Source of the DNA: Fictibacillus nanhaiensis
GTDB lineage: Bacteria > Bacillota > Bacilli > Bacillales > Fictibacillaceae
DNA: 64,000 bases
Assembly: GCA_017052515.1 (NCBI GenBank)
Contig: JAFHKR010000038.1
Location: 682,001 to 746,000 of the forward strand
Direction of reading: 5' to 3'
Of the stretch, positions 1 to 9,341 are shown one piece after another. Position 1 is the stretch's first letter. The number at the start of each line of letters is the position of its first letter. Both the position numbers and the translations under genes were made by a program. Below the pieces are notes generated by a model. It was not told the origin of the DNA and ran no database searches. It was given only the letters and a program-made list of their open reading frames with translations.

Positions 1-591
1 AATGGCGACGCCGCCATGCAGGAACATGTTGCCATCATCCTCACGTGCGGTACAGCCGTCTTTTCCTTTACACGGGTTATATGCACCAATGGCATAGTTT
101 AAGGCTTCTGGTACTTGTTTGGCCCCGAGGTGGATGGTTGAGATCAACGTTTTCGTTTTGCCGTTGACCGTTGCTTGGCTATGTAGTGTCATCGTCTGGC
201 TTAAGTCGTCCGGGTCGGATGTTACTTTTTTCACGTTATAGATCTTTACTTTTAATGTACCGTCAGCGTCATCAGAGAGCGTAGCAGTTGTTAAAAATGG
301 GGCGTTCGCATGATCTACTTTGTAATCTTTAATAATGATATTTAGGGAATCGTTAAAGTCTTTTGCAGGCAATCCAGCTAATGGCTGTGTTTTTGTTTCA
401 AGGAGCGTGGACAAGTAATCGATGCCTTTTTCAGCAAGCTCGACGGATTGAATCTGTGTTTCACGTGCACCCGTTTTTTTGACACCGTTGAAGGTAGTGG
501 AAACCAAGGAAAGCCCAGCTACCGTGAAAATTACGATCATCAATAGGACGATAATGAGTGTGTTTCCTTTTTCAGATAAAAGCTTTCTCAT
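1..591 (-). CDS. Pilus-associated PilX-like protein (3' end outside window)
   Basis: The reading frame starts at ATG 591 on the minus strand and is still open at base 1, so the C-terminus is missing. A GGAGGAG ribosome site lies in the last codons of the preceding gene. The N-terminus is a short charged stretch ending in SEKGNT, followed by one hydrophobic segment of about 20 residues (LIIVLLMIVIFTVAGLSL). The rest looks like an extracytoplasmic domain. This is the architecture of PilX/PilX_N pilus-assembly proteins, which sit with minor pilins. It is third in a three-gene minor-pilin operon, two bases after the previous stop. Family assignment is from architecture and context, not from a strong motif. 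Confidence 0.6.
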   Translation of the reverse strand, partial: MRKLLSEKGNTLIIVLLMIVIFTVAGLSLVSTTFNGVKKTGARETQIQSVELAEKGIDYLSTLLETKTQPLAGLPAKDFNDSLNIIIKDYKVDHANAPFLTTATLSDDADGTLKVKIYNVKKVTSDPDDLSQTMTLHSQATVNGKTKTLISTIHLGAKQVPEALNYAIGAYNPCKGKDGCTAREDDGNMFLHGGVAI

Positions 592-593
592 TC

Positions 594-1067
594 CTACTCC
601 TCCAATAGTCCGAACTGACTTTGTAGTGTTAGCGTTTTGGCTCGTTCATTTTTGTTGCTTTTAACATGTAACGTAATCTTGACGCTTTTTCCAACTTTTA
701 CGATAGTGGAATCTTTAAAGTTGTAGTCATTCGTACTGATGGACTGCCCGTTGATGACGGGAACGTGATTGACGAATCCAACTGTATTGGTAGTGTTCTT
801 GCCTATTTCATAGACTAAAAGACTTTGAGAACCCGTTGAAGCGTCTTTTACTTTGGAAACCGGTGCTGTATAGAGTGCATCTATGATTTGGGACATGACA
901 AGGTCGGCTTCGTCACGAATCAGTGTTTCGTTATAAATTTTTTTTTCGGTATTTAGGCCACTAAGCAAAACAAAATAAATAACGGTACCGATAATAGAAA
1001 AAAGGATGAGGGAGAGGAGGGATTCAACCAAGGTTAGCCCTTTTTGATTTCGGATATTACTTAACAT
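594..1067 (-). CDS. Minor pilin with type IV prepilin signal (PilW/ComGF-like)
   Basis: 157 residues. The class III signal is clear: a short basic leader, then KGLTLVES with predicted cleavage between Gly10 and Leu11 and Glu at mature position 5, followed by a hydrophobic helix to about residue 31. The prepilin peptidase would cut it and the helix would pack into a pilus or its tip. The start overlaps the upstream minor-pilin gene by 11 bases, implying translational coupling. The next gene (PilX-like) starts three bases before this gene's lower boundary. Sequence past the helix is family-variable, so the PilW/PilJ label comes from its position between a PilV-like and a PilX-like gene. Confidence 0.72.
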   Translation of the reverse strand: MLSNIRNQKGLTLVESLLSLILFSIIGTVIYFVLLSGLNTEKKIYNETLIRDEADLVMSQIIDALYTAPVSKVKDASTGSQSLLVYEIGKNTTNTVGFVNHVPVINGQSISTNDYNFKDSTIVKVGKSVKITLHVKSNKNERAKTLTLQSQFGLLEE

Positions 1068-1485
1068 TTTTCACATACCCCTCTACTGATGTCCTTTGTA
1101 CTTTTTGGTTGCTCGTATATTGAATGGTTACTTTTACAGGAAAAAGGTTGATAGAGGATTCTTTTCCCTTTTGTGGTTTAACAGTAATTTTGGTTTCGTA
1201 TGTATTGTTGTTGATGAGCGTTTCATAGACATCTCTACAACTCGATGAGGTACATGCGCTCTTTTCGTACGTTTTAGGAACGGCTTTCATCTCATAGGCA
1301 CCATAATCGTTCTGTAAACGCTCAAGCGTCATTCTTGCCAGGTTCGTTGCGACCAGCTTGTTATTGTTTCCGGTAGAGATTTGATTCGCTTGGTTAAAAA
1401 ACTGCGAAATACCGATCACTGAAACAGAAAGGATGGTAAGTGAAATAAGCACTTCAATAAGAGAGAAACCTTTTTCTGATAACAT
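1057..1485 (-). CDS. Minor pilin with type IV prepilin signal (PilV-like)
   Basis: About 142 residues. The N-terminus has EKGFSLIEVLISLTILSVS, a textbook prepilin signal with cleavage after Gly and Glu at mature position 5. Two cysteines close together (CTSSSC) in the middle could form a disulfide loop. ATG 1485 was chosen because AAGGAGG lies eight bases upstream; an in-frame GTG at 1488 is also possible. It is first of three minor-pilin genes read leftward and is divergent from the pilus operon starting at 1652. Minor pilins of this kind prime assembly and form the pilus tip. Confidence 0.75.
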   Translation of the reverse strand: MLSEKGFSLIEVLISLTILSVSVIGISQFFNQANQISTGNNNKLVATNLARMTLERLQNDYGAYEMKAVPKTYEKSACTSSSCRDVYETLINNNTYETKITVKPQKGKESSINLFPVKVTIQYTSNQKVQRTSVEGYVKNVK

Positions 1486-1651
1486 CACATCTGCCTCCTT
1501 GTGAGTACCGGTACAAAAGTACTATGAAAACCTCATTTTTCTCTTTTATTATACAATATTTTTTAGAAAAGTTTGATATTTTTGGGTGTTTTTTAGTAAA
1601 TTTGTAGTATTATAGGTTTAATTAGCTAATGTTGGAATTGGGGAGAAGCTA

Positions 1652-3169
1652 TTGATACCATTTGTTCTTTTATTCACGTTTACATTGATTGCAGGTACGG
1701 TGTTGTATTTTTATCCGCCAAACATCCCATTAAAGTTAAAGATGACGCTGCTAGGGCTTGCGTTCTTACTCGCTTTAGGCGGCTTATTTGTATTAGATAA
1801 CTTGTCTTATGGACTAGCCCTTGCTGCCATTATGGCGATTGCATTTGTTGCTTCTTATGTGGCAGAAAAAAGATTGAACTTGATGCCAGCAACGGCTGGA
1901 CAAACGGAGATCGTTCTATCTTTCACAGAAGAAGAGCCTTTACGTGAGAGGCAGGCAGAGGATTTAGAACATAAAACAGAAGTTCTGGAACCAGAAAGTG
2001 CTGAAACGGTAGATGAACTTAAAGAAATAAAAGAATTTCAAGAAATAAATGAACTTCCAGAAGTAAAAGAAATGACGAAACAAGAAGTTTTGATCGATAA
2101 GCCATACGAGGAACATGATTCTGTTATACAAGCGTTTGAGAGTCTTGATGTTATCGATCTCTTAGACTTAGATTTAGATAAAATTGTCCTTGAAGACAAT
2201 CGAAACGTTGAACTAGAAATTGCAGAATCTGTTGTAGAACCTCCAATGGAAGTAGATGTGATCAATGGACTTGCTGAATTGACGGATGATGAGTTTGCTT
2301 TCCTGACTGAAACAAGAGAAGAAGATGTAACGGATTTAAACGTTGAAACCGATATAGAAGATGTGGACATTTTTTTGCAACGTTCTGCTCTTTTGGAAGA
2401 ACTTGATGAGGAAGAATGGATTGAAAAGCTACCATTAGATGAAGAACCAGATGAAGAACCGATTGCTACCAAAGAAATCGTAGAAGAGAATGCAGAAGTT
2501 ATTCTAAACAACGATGAAGAAGTTGTTGAGAAAGCTTTTGTTAGAGACTTAGACATTGATTTAACAAACGAAATGGTTATGGAAGCAAAAGAACGACCAG
2601 ACACAGAACAAGACCACTTCGTAGAGAAATCCACCATCTTAGAAGAAATCCTCTTAGATGAACAAAATCTTGCAGATCAAAATCCAGAACACTTTGAATC
2701 AATCGTTGAAGAAATCGACATAGCCGAACGGGCTGAAGAAAAGGAAGAAGACGGTTACGCGCCTGAATCTACTCAAGAAGAACAGGTGGAAGATCAGGCT
2801 GCTGTTGTGTTTGAGACAAAAAATGAAACTGAGAGTGAAGTTTCATTTAAAGAAGAAGCAGAGATTGAACGTCCCGTTCCAGATATGAATGTCGAAGTAC
2901 AGGATATGTTGTTAAGTACTTTGAATGGATATCAAGAGCAAGGAGACGACGAGTCTTATCAAGTGATGCTTCACACGATATGGAACCAAACGTTATCGGA
3001 CAAAGATTGTTATCTGTTTGGCAAGCTTTTGCTAGATTCTTATGCGGCAGTAGATGAACGATTGAGAGTGAGTGATTTGTTAGACGCGATGGAGGGTCGT
3101 TTGCACTCGTACCCTGTTATTGCAGAAGAGCTAAAAAGGTACCGAGATACTTTTCTTGTAAAACAATAA
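1652..3169 (+). CDS. Highly acidic membrane-anchored protein at head of pilus operon, function unknown
   Basis: 505 residues from a TTG start preceded by GGGGAGAAG. Residues 1 to about 67 form two or three closely spaced hydrophobic segments. Residues ~75-420 are dominated by Glu and Asp with almost no aromatics, suggesting a disordered or extended linker. The last ~85 residues (from about VQDMLLSTLNGY to the end) are more balanced and look like a small folded helical domain. I do not recognise the family. The gene is first in the plus-strand pilus locus, 47 bases before the PRC-barrel gene, so a role in pilus assembly or its control at the membrane is inferred from context only. An opposite-strand frame here is a shadow of the Glu/Ser-rich codons. 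Confidence 0.7.
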   Translation: MIPFVLLFTFTLIAGTVLYFYPPNIPLKLKMTLLGLAFLLALGGLFVLDNLSYGLALAAIMAIAFVASYVAEKRLNLMPATAGQTEIVLSFTEEEPLRERQAEDLEHKTEVLEPESAETVDELKEIKEFQEINELPEVKEMTKQEVLIDKPYEEHDSVIQAFESLDVIDLLDLDLDKIVLEDNRNVELEIAESVVEPPMEVDVINGLAELTDDEFAFLTETREEDVTDLNVETDIEDVDIFLQRSALLEELDEEEWIEKLPLDEEPDEEPIATKEIVEENAEVILNNDEEVVEKAFVRDLDIDLTNEMVMEAKERPDTEQDHFVEKSTILEEILLDEQNLADQNPEHFESIVEEIDIAERAEEKEEDGYAPESTQEEQVEDQAAVVFETKNETESEVSFKEEAEIERPVPDMNVEVQDMLLSTLNGYQEQGDDESYQVMLHTIWNQTLSDKDCYLFGKLLLDSYAAVDERLRVSDLLDAMEGRLHSYPVIAEELKRYRDTFLVKQ

Positions 3170-3216
3170 CTTTATAACAACATATTATTTAAACATAAAA
3201 GGACTGGGTGAATGTT

Positions 3217-3954
3217 ATGAAAAAGAGTAATCAGTTTGTTGGACTACCAATCATTAGTATTGCAGATGGAGCGGAAGTGGGTCATGTTAAGTCGTTAGTC
3301 GTTAACCCAAAAGAAGGAATGGTTGATTTTCTTACGGTTGAACATGCTGATTGGCAGATCAGTGTTCGTGCCGTTCCCTTTAAAAAGATCGTTGGTGTAG
3401 GGGAGTTTGCTGTCATGATTGAAGACAGCACATCGATTTTTGATTTAACGGAGATTCCGATTGCTAACGAACTTGTCCAGAAAAAGATCAACGTCGTTGG
3501 CGCAAAGTTAATTGATCGTAAGGGTCAACTGATTGGTGAAGCAACGGAGTTTTTTATTAACGAAGATACAGGAGCCATTCTTGGTCTTGAACTTTCGTTA
3601 CGTTCTAAACAAGTGATCTTGTCTTCAGAACAGCTCATTACCTATGGCCGTGATCTGATCGTCATTAAAGAGGAAGCACAACTAAATTTCTTAGATAAAG
3701 CGGAAATGTTGTTAGGCAATTTGAATGAAGTTGCCGCTACCGTTGAACAACCAGAAGAAACACAAGAACTGTCTGAGTTCCAAGAAAAACAATTAACTTT
3801 GCTTACAGGAAGAACGACAACAAAAGATATTTTCGAGAGAAACGGCAATCTGTTATTTCCGAACGGTACGACTTTAAAGAAAGAGGATGTTAGGAAAGCT
3901 CAAGAAAAAGGACCTGCTGTGCTAGCTGAACTTTCCATGAACGTTGTGGGATAA
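3217..3954 (+). CDS. PRC-barrel domain protein in pilus locus
   Basis: About 245 residues. Two PRC-barrel-like beta domains are visible: residues ~5-75 (GLPIISIADGAEVGHVKSL, then VDFLTV) and ~92-160 (GAKLIDRKGQLIGEATEF, then ILGLELS). The C-terminal ~80 residues are Glu/Gln-rich and end in a short domain. PRC barrels are small protein-protein or RNA-contact modules; which role applies here is not visible. ATG 3217 is preceded by GGGTGA; an in-frame GTG at 3208 would add three residues. It lies between the acidic membrane protein and the VanW-like gene and ends ten bases before the latter's likely start, so all three probably share one transcript with the pilus genes. Confidence 0.72.
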   Translation: MKKSNQFVGLPIISIADGAEVGHVKSLVVNPKEGMVDFLTVEHADWQISVRAVPFKKIVGVGEFAVMIEDSTSIFDLTEIPIANELVQKKINVVGAKLIDRKGQLIGEATEFFINEDTGAILGLELSLRSKQVILSSEQLITYGRDLIVIKEEAQLNFLDKAEMLLGNLNEVAATVEQPEETQELSEFQEKQLTLLTGRTTTKDIFERNGNLLFPNGTTLKKEDVRKAQEKGPAVLAELSMNVVG

Positions 3955-3964
3955 AGACAAAGCG

Positions 3965-5380
3965 ATGGCTAAAAGAGAATTCAATCCGAAAAATTTTCTT
4001 GCAATCTTTGCATCCCTTAGCCTTGCAGCTCTATTTTTATTCTTTCTTAGTCACTTAGGGACAAAGGTATACTCTCAATTTTTTGAAGAGGACAAGTATA
4101 GCGAGGGAGTTATGCTCGCTTCTATACCATTAGAAGGTGTTGTTAAGTCAGATGCCATAAGCTTAGTCAACGATCAAATCTCAAAGTGGCAGAGTGAACA
4201 TCCTGTCTATCTCATTTACAACGATAAAAAAGTAGAACTATCACCCGAAGCGTGGCAGTTTCAAAACGAAGAAAGCCTTAAAAGCATAACGGGTACTTCA
4301 TCTCCAATGGTGGTTAATCTGAACGAAGAAGCGGTTACAGCATCTTTTGAGCAGCTAGACGTTTCGGGACTTCAAGAACTTTTAGACGAGGAAATGTTGT
4401 ATGCCCATTTAAAGAAAATGGGTTCCACCCTTCAAACAACAAATCTTGAAGTTCCGGTGAATGAGTTTTTAACAACGTTCGGTCAAGCCGAAGAAATCGT
4501 AAGTGAAAGCACCATCAAACTACCAAATGAGAATGTACTTTTGGAAGAGTATGTGGAAGGTCTTGAGGAATACGAGATCAAACCTGGAGAGGTGTTTTCC
4601 CTCATCGGAGCCATTGAAAGTGTGAGTTTGACACCACAAGATTCGATTGACTTAAACGTGCTAGCGAGCGGCATTTATACAGCGATACAAAAAACAAATT
4701 TTACGATCATCGAACGCCATACATCACGAGAACTTCCGCATTACGCCTCTCTTGGATATGAGGCCTTTGTTAAACCTGAAGATATGGATTTGGCTTTCAA
4801 AAATCCGAATGCCTCTACTTACAAATTGAACTTTGTATTAGAAGGAAGTCAATTAACGACTTCCATTGTTGGAGTCCCTCTTCCTTTCACGTACACGGTT
4901 AAGGTTGATAAGAAAGTATATGAGCCGAAGACGATTATACATTTTACAGATCAACTCGCTTCTATTTTCAGTTCTGTGACGGTGAACAGTGGAAGTGAAG
5001 GCTACTTGACAACCGTGTATCGAAAGTCGTTTGGTTCAGGAGGAGAAGAAGTGGCTTCTGAGAAGTTAGCGGAAGACTTTTATCCCCCTAAGCATCGGAT
5101 AGAAGAAAGAGGCTACCCGATCGAGGAAGAGGAAACGAGTGAAACAACGCCAGAACCGGAATACCCTGTCGTTCCATATCCATACCCGTTTCCCTACCCA
5201 TATCCGTGGAACCCAGATCCAGCTAATCCGAATCCGTACGTACCTGTGTTACCGGGTATTCCTGGAACAGATCCGAGTGATAAACCGATTCCACAGATGC
5301 CGCTTCCTGGAACAGGAAAAGGAAAAGAAAAAGAAACAACCACCGAACCTGAAAAAGAGAGCTATGGTGATGTGCAATGA
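3965..5380 (+). CDS. VanW-family secreted or membrane-anchored protein
   Basis: About 471 residues. Residues ~5-35 hold a hydrophobic membrane segment. The VanW-like core is at ~200-330: a KPGEVFSLIGAI block, an IERH motif, and then LPHYASLGYEAFV / DLAFKNPNAS, which matches the VanW pattern of Tyr/Pro-Gly-Asp and D-L-x-F-x-N. The last ~110 residues are Pro/Tyr-rich (alternating PYPYPFPYPYPW, then PNP repeats), as in wall-spanning tails. ATG 3965 was chosen over an upstream TTG at 3944 inside the previous gene. The stop overlaps the pilB start by four bases (ATGA), so it is coupled to pilB. VanW-like genes recur in Gram-positive type IV pilus loci; their role is not established. Confidence 0.75.
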   Translation: MAKREFNPKNFLAIFASLSLAALFLFFLSHLGTKVYSQFFEEDKYSEGVMLASIPLEGVVKSDAISLVNDQISKWQSEHPVYLIYNDKKVELSPEAWQFQNEESLKSITGTSSPMVVNLNEEAVTASFEQLDVSGLQELLDEEMLYAHLKKMGSTLQTTNLEVPVNEFLTTFGQAEEIVSESTIKLPNENVLLEEYVEGLEEYEIKPGEVFSLIGAIESVSLTPQDSIDLNVLASGIYTAIQKTNFTIIERHTSRELPHYASLGYEAFVKPEDMDLAFKNPNASTYKLNFVLEGSQLTTSIVGVPLPFTYTVKVDKKVYEPKTIIHFTDQLASIFSSVTVNSGSEGYLTTVYRKSFGSGGEEVASEKLAEDFYPPKHRIEERGYPIEEEETSETTPEPEYPVVPYPYPFPYPYPWNPDPANPNPYVPVLPGIPGTDPSDKPIPQMPLPGTGKGKEKETTTEPEKESYGDVQ

Positions 5381-7041
5381 TCGTTCCTAAAAAACGACTT
5401 GGTGATCTGTTAGTTGAATCTGGATTGATTTCTGATGAAGTTCTTCAGCAAACGTTAAAAGAACAACGCGGCAACCAAAAGCTTGGAGACGCGCTGATTG
5501 AAAAAGGACTTCTAACCGAACAACAGCTAATTGAGGTATTGGAATTCCAACTGGGTATCCCGCACATCAGTTTGTACCGATATCCGATTGACGAACAGGC
5601 AGTAGCGATCGTTCCAAGAGAGTTTGCGCGCAGGCATTTTTTGATGCCGGTGAAAAAAGAAGGGGACAAGCTGTTCGTTGCTATGGCAGATCCAATGGAT
5701 TTTACCGTCATTGATGACCTGCGATTGACGACGGGTTTTCAAATTGAACGCGCCATTTCAGCGAAAGACGATATCATTCGCGCTCATAACAAATTTTACG
5801 ATATCGATGATTCCATGGAAGAGTTTTTGGACCTGATTCCGCAAGGTGCTTCTCTAAAAGATGACAGCCGAATGACAGAAGAAGACTCGCCGATCGTCAA
5901 GCTTGTGAACCAGATCATTCAGCAAGGCGTTCAACAAAAAGCGAGTGATATTCACTTTGATCCGCACGAAACCAAGCTCGTTGTGCGGTACCGCATCGAC
6001 GGCATGCTGAAGACCGAGCGCAGTCTGCCTAAGCATATGCAGAATATGCTGACGGCTCGGATTAAAATTATGGCGAACTTGAACATAACAGAAAGCCGGT
6101 TGCCACAGGATGGCCGAATTAAGATGACGCTCGATATGCATCCTGTAGATCTTCGTGTATCTACATTGCCAGCCATTTATGGTGAAAAGATCGTTCTGCG
6201 TATTCTGGATCTCGGCAGTTCACTGAACCACTTAGAGAATCTAGGGTTTAACAAACTCAACATGCAGCGGTTTTCCAATCTCATCAAACAGCCAAATGGC
6301 ATTATATTAATCACGGGGCCGACAGGATCAGGAAAATCTTCCACTTTATACGCAGCGCTAAACAAGCTGAACACAGAGGAAGTGAATCTGGTTACGATTG
6401 AAGATCCTGTTGAGTATCAGCTTGCTGGCATTAACCAGATTCAAGTGAATGCCAATGTCGGCCTAACATTTGCGAGTGGATTGCGGTCCATCTTGCGGCA
6501 AGATCCAGACATCGTCATGATCGGGGAGATTCGTGATACGGAAACGGCCGAGATTGCGGTGCGTGCTTCTTTAACCGGTCACTTGGTGTTAAGTACGCTT
6601 CATACGAACGACTCGATCGGTACGATTGCTCGTTTGACAGATATGGGAGTAGAGCCATTTCTTGTGGCAGCTTCTCTTTCTGGTGTTGTCGCTCAGCGCT
6701 TGGTGCGAAGAGTATGCCGTGATTGTAAACTAACGTTTAAAGCGACTGAACGCGAAAAAGAGATCTTCGCTAAACGTGGTATTAAGATCGAAGCGGTGTC
6801 GCGCGGTAAGGGCTGCGGCATGTGCAACAGTACAGGCTATAAAGGACGCCTTGCGCTTCATGAGGTGTTAGTGATTGATGAACACATCCGCCAGTTGATC
6901 ATGAACAACCGACCGATCGTTGAACTTAGAGAGTATGCGATGAAAAACGGTACGATCTTTTTGATTGATGATGGCTTTTTAAAAGTAAAACAAGGCTTAA
7001 CGACGACTGAAGAAGTCTTGCGTGTAGCTATCAACGAGTAG
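5377..7041 (+). CDS. pilB: Type IV pilus assembly ATPase PilB
   Basis: 554 residues, usual length for PilB/GspE. The N-terminal MshEN-type domain (about 1-145) precedes the ATPase core. Walker A GPTGSGKSS is at residues 314-322 (Lys320), the Asp and His boxes follow, and Walker B is in LRQDPDIVMIGEIRD. Two CxxC pairs (CRDC and CGMC) near residue 450-490 form the zinc site typical of assembly ATPases and absent from PilT. The hexamer powers pilus extension at the inner face of the membrane. Translation is coupled to the VanW-like gene (four-base overlap), and pilT follows after eight bases. The complete PilB/PilT pair, separate from comGA, argues for genuine retractile pili. Confidence 0.95.
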   Translation: MIVPKKRLGDLLVESGLISDEVLQQTLKEQRGNQKLGDALIEKGLLTEQQLIEVLEFQLGIPHISLYRYPIDEQAVAIVPREFARRHFLMPVKKEGDKLFVAMADPMDFTVIDDLRLTTGFQIERAISAKDDIIRAHNKFYDIDDSMEEFLDLIPQGASLKDDSRMTEEDSPIVKLVNQIIQQGVQQKASDIHFDPHETKLVVRYRIDGMLKTERSLPKHMQNMLTARIKIMANLNITESRLPQDGRIKMTLDMHPVDLRVSTLPAIYGEKIVLRILDLGSSLNHLENLGFNKLNMQRFSNLIKQPNGIILITGPTGSGKSSTLYAALNKLNTEEVNLVTIEDPVEYQLAGINQIQVNANVGLTFASGLRSILRQDPDIVMIGEIRDTETAEIAVRASLTGHLVLSTLHTNDSIGTIARLTDMGVEPFLVAASLSGVVAQRLVRRVCRDCKLTFKATEREKEIFAKRGIKIEAVSRGKGCGMCNSTGYKGRLALHEVLVIDEHIRQLIMNNRPIVELREYAMKNGTIFLIDDGFLKVKQGLTTTEEVLRVAINE

Positions 7042-7049
7042 GTGCAGTC

Positions 7050-8090
7050 ATGAAAGAGAAATTGGAACAATGGCTCCGAGCAGCCTTTCAATTAAAAGCA
7101 TCCGATGTTCACCTGTCCGTTGGCATGCCTCCAGTTTTTCGGATTAACGGAGGGCTGAAACGTTACGGAAGTGAATCGTTGAAACCGGAAGATACCTTGC
7201 AAATCTCACAAATCGTCATTGAAGAGAAGTATTATCCAGAGTTTGAAGAAGTGGGAGAGATTGATATCTCTTATGGTATTCAAGGGTTGTCGCGATTCCG
7301 GGTGAACGCCTATCGTCAACGCTCTTGTGTAAGCTTAGCGTTTCGAATCATTCCAACTTCCATTCCTAGCATGGAAGATTTGGCGCTCCCCGAAAGTGTG
7401 AGAAAGATGGCGGGGAGACACCAAGGACTCGTGTTAGTTACAGGACCTACGGGAAGCGGAAAGTCCACGACTCTTGCCTCGATGATCGATTTTATGAACC
7501 GGAGTATGAGCCGACACATAATTACGTTAGAGGATCCGATTGAGTACTTGCACAAGCATCGAACGTGCGTGATTGACCAGCGGGAAATTGGTTTTGATAC
7601 CAACAACTTCGCAAACGGTCTACGCGCCGCACTCCGCCAGGACCCTGATGTGATTTTACTAGGGGAAATGCGAGATCTGGAAACCATTGCGACCGCCATC
7701 ACAGCAGCGGAAACGGGTCACCTTGTTTTAGGCACACTACATACGACAAATGCATCGTCAACGATTGATCGAATTGTCGATGTGTTTCCGCCAGAACAAC
7801 AAGGTCAGATTCGTATTCAGTTAGCTTCTGTGTTAGTCGGGGTAATGTCGCAAAGGCTGCTTCCGACTTTGGATGGAAAAGGACGTAAGGCAATTACCGA
7901 AGTGTTAGTGAACACGCCTGCCGTTGCAAACCTGATCCGCAATGGGAAGATTCACCAGATTCATAGTGTGATGCAGACAAGCAAGAACGCTGGGATGCAT
8001 ACGTTCGAAATGTCGGCTCAGGAAGTTCTTGAACGCAATGAAGTTTCAAGAGAGTTCGTGGAGCCATATCTCCTGGAGAAGGGAGGCTAA
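7050..8090 (+). CDS. pilT: Pilus retraction ATPase PilT
   Basis: 346 residues, the normal PilT length. The N-terminal PAS-like region is followed by Walker A GPTGSGKSTT (Lys138), an LRQDPDVILLGEMRD Walker B block, and the AETGHLVLGTLHT His box diagnostic for PilT. It lacks the zinc CxxC pairs of PilB. PilT drives depolymerisation of the pilus and hence twitching and DNA uptake. The gene sits between pilB and pilC with very short spacers, and its stop is one base before the pilC ATG. Confidence 0.95.
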   Translation: MKEKLEQWLRAAFQLKASDVHLSVGMPPVFRINGGLKRYGSESLKPEDTLQISQIVIEEKYYPEFEEVGEIDISYGIQGLSRFRVNAYRQRSCVSLAFRIIPTSIPSMEDLALPESVRKMAGRHQGLVLVTGPTGSGKSTTLASMIDFMNRSMSRHIITLEDPIEYLHKHRTCVIDQREIGFDTNNFANGLRAALRQDPDVILLGEMRDLETIATAITAAETGHLVLGTLHTTNASSTIDRIVDVFPPEQQGQIRIQLASVLVGVMSQRLLPTLDGKGRKAITEVLVNTPAVANLIRNGKIHQIHSVMQTSKNAGMHTFEMSAQEVLERNEVSREFVEPYLLEKGG

Positions 8091-8091
8091 G

Positions 8092-9300
8092 ATGGCACAG
8101 TTTAGTTATGTGGGTCGTGACAAAAGTGGGAGAAAGCGAACAGGATCCGTACTGGGACTCTCAAAACGTGAAGCGGTTCTAAAGTTAAAAGAAAAAGGAA
8201 TTGCCGTCACAGAAGTGCAAGAGATGAAACAGACGCTGTTTAACAAGGAAATTTCGTTAGGCAGTCCTGTAAAGTCGCAGCAATTTGTCATCTTTCTAAG
8301 ACAGTTTGCGACCTTGCTAAGAGCCGGTGTATCTGTCGTAGATTCCACGAGCATTTTATCTGCTCAAACCGAAAGTAAAGCGTTGCAAAAGGTGTTAGCA
8401 GATGTGGAAGAGGAGCTCCGGCAAGGAAATCCTTTATCTAGTGCAATGAGCCGGCACCGAAATGTTTTCCCTCCGATGGTCATCAACATGGTGTCCGCGG
8501 GGGAAGCGGGTGGTAGTTTGGACGATACGCTCGACCAGCTCTCTACTTATTTTGAAAAACAGCATTATACGAAACAAAAAATCATTTCAGCTATGATGTA
8601 TCCGATGATTGTCGGAGTAGTGGCGGTGTTTGTTGTCATCTTCCTGCTTGCAAAGGTTGTACCAACGTTTGCGGCGATGCTGCAAGACGCAGGTGGAGAG
8701 CTGCCGGCGATCACACTTTTCGTCCTAGCAGCCAGTCACTTTGTACAGAAGTTTTGGTGGCTTTTAATCACAATCTTTGTACTACTCTATCTAGCACTCT
8801 TGATTATTCGCAAAAATAAATCCAGCCGGTATTACTTTGATTTCGCGATTTTAAAAGTACCAGTATTCGGCAAGCTGCTTCAAAAATCAGCTTTGGCACG
8901 TATGACGCGTACATTGAGTTCACTGTTCTCTAGCTCCGTTCCAATTTTACAGTCTCTTTCGATTGTGGAGAAGGTAGTAGAAAACGAGGTCGTGGCAAAA
9001 GTGATACGTGAATCTAGGAGTTCACTAGAGACGGGACAACGGTTAACAGAACCGATGAAAAAGCACTGGATTTTCCCACCGCTTGTGACTCAGATGATTT
9101 CAATAGGTGAAGAAACAGGGTCACTGGATGAAATGCTTGCGAAGGTGGCAGACTTTTACGAAAAAGAAGTAGAAACAGGGACTGATCGATTGAAGGCGAT
9201 GATTGAGCCGTTGATGATTGTTTTTTTGGCTTCAGTTGTAGGGACGATAGTAGTTTCTGTTATGGTGCCGATGTTTGAAATCTATAAAACGATTGGCTAA
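8092..9300 (+). CDS. pilC: Inner-membrane pilus platform protein PilC
   Basis: 402 residues. Two T2SF domains are seen, each with the FLRQFATLLRAG-type start (residues ~63 and ~265), and three membrane helices (about 165-190, 215-240, 370-395). The motif SAGEAGGSLD and its second copy SIGEETGSLDEML confirm the family. PilC is the platform on which PilB and PilT act. ATG 8092 follows an AAGGGAGG site within the pilT end; the in-frame upstream region is pilT coding sequence and was excluded. It is followed after 41 bases by the pilin gene. Confidence 0.95.
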   Translation: MAQFSYVGRDKSGRKRTGSVLGLSKREAVLKLKEKGIAVTEVQEMKQTLFNKEISLGSPVKSQQFVIFLRQFATLLRAGVSVVDSTSILSAQTESKALQKVLADVEEELRQGNPLSSAMSRHRNVFPPMVINMVSAGEAGGSLDDTLDQLSTYFEKQHYTKQKIISAMMYPMIVGVVAVFVVIFLLAKVVPTFAAMLQDAGGELPAITLFVLAASHFVQKFWWLLITIFVLLYLALLIIRKNKSSRYYFDFAILKVPVFGKLLQKSALARMTRTLSSLFSSSVPILQSLSIVEKVVENEVVAKVIRESRSSLETGQRLTEPMKKHWIFPPLVTQMISIGEETGSLDEMLAKVADFYEKEVETGTDRLKAMIEPLMIVFLASVVGTIVVSVMVPMFEIYKTIG

Positions 9301-9341
9301 AAGTATCAATAAAATACAATATAAAGGGGAGTTAAGAAATC

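Noticed and set aside
2038..2637. 199-codon minus-strand Ser-rich frame
   Set aside because: Shadow of GAA/GAT-rich codons of the acidic protein at 1652-3169.
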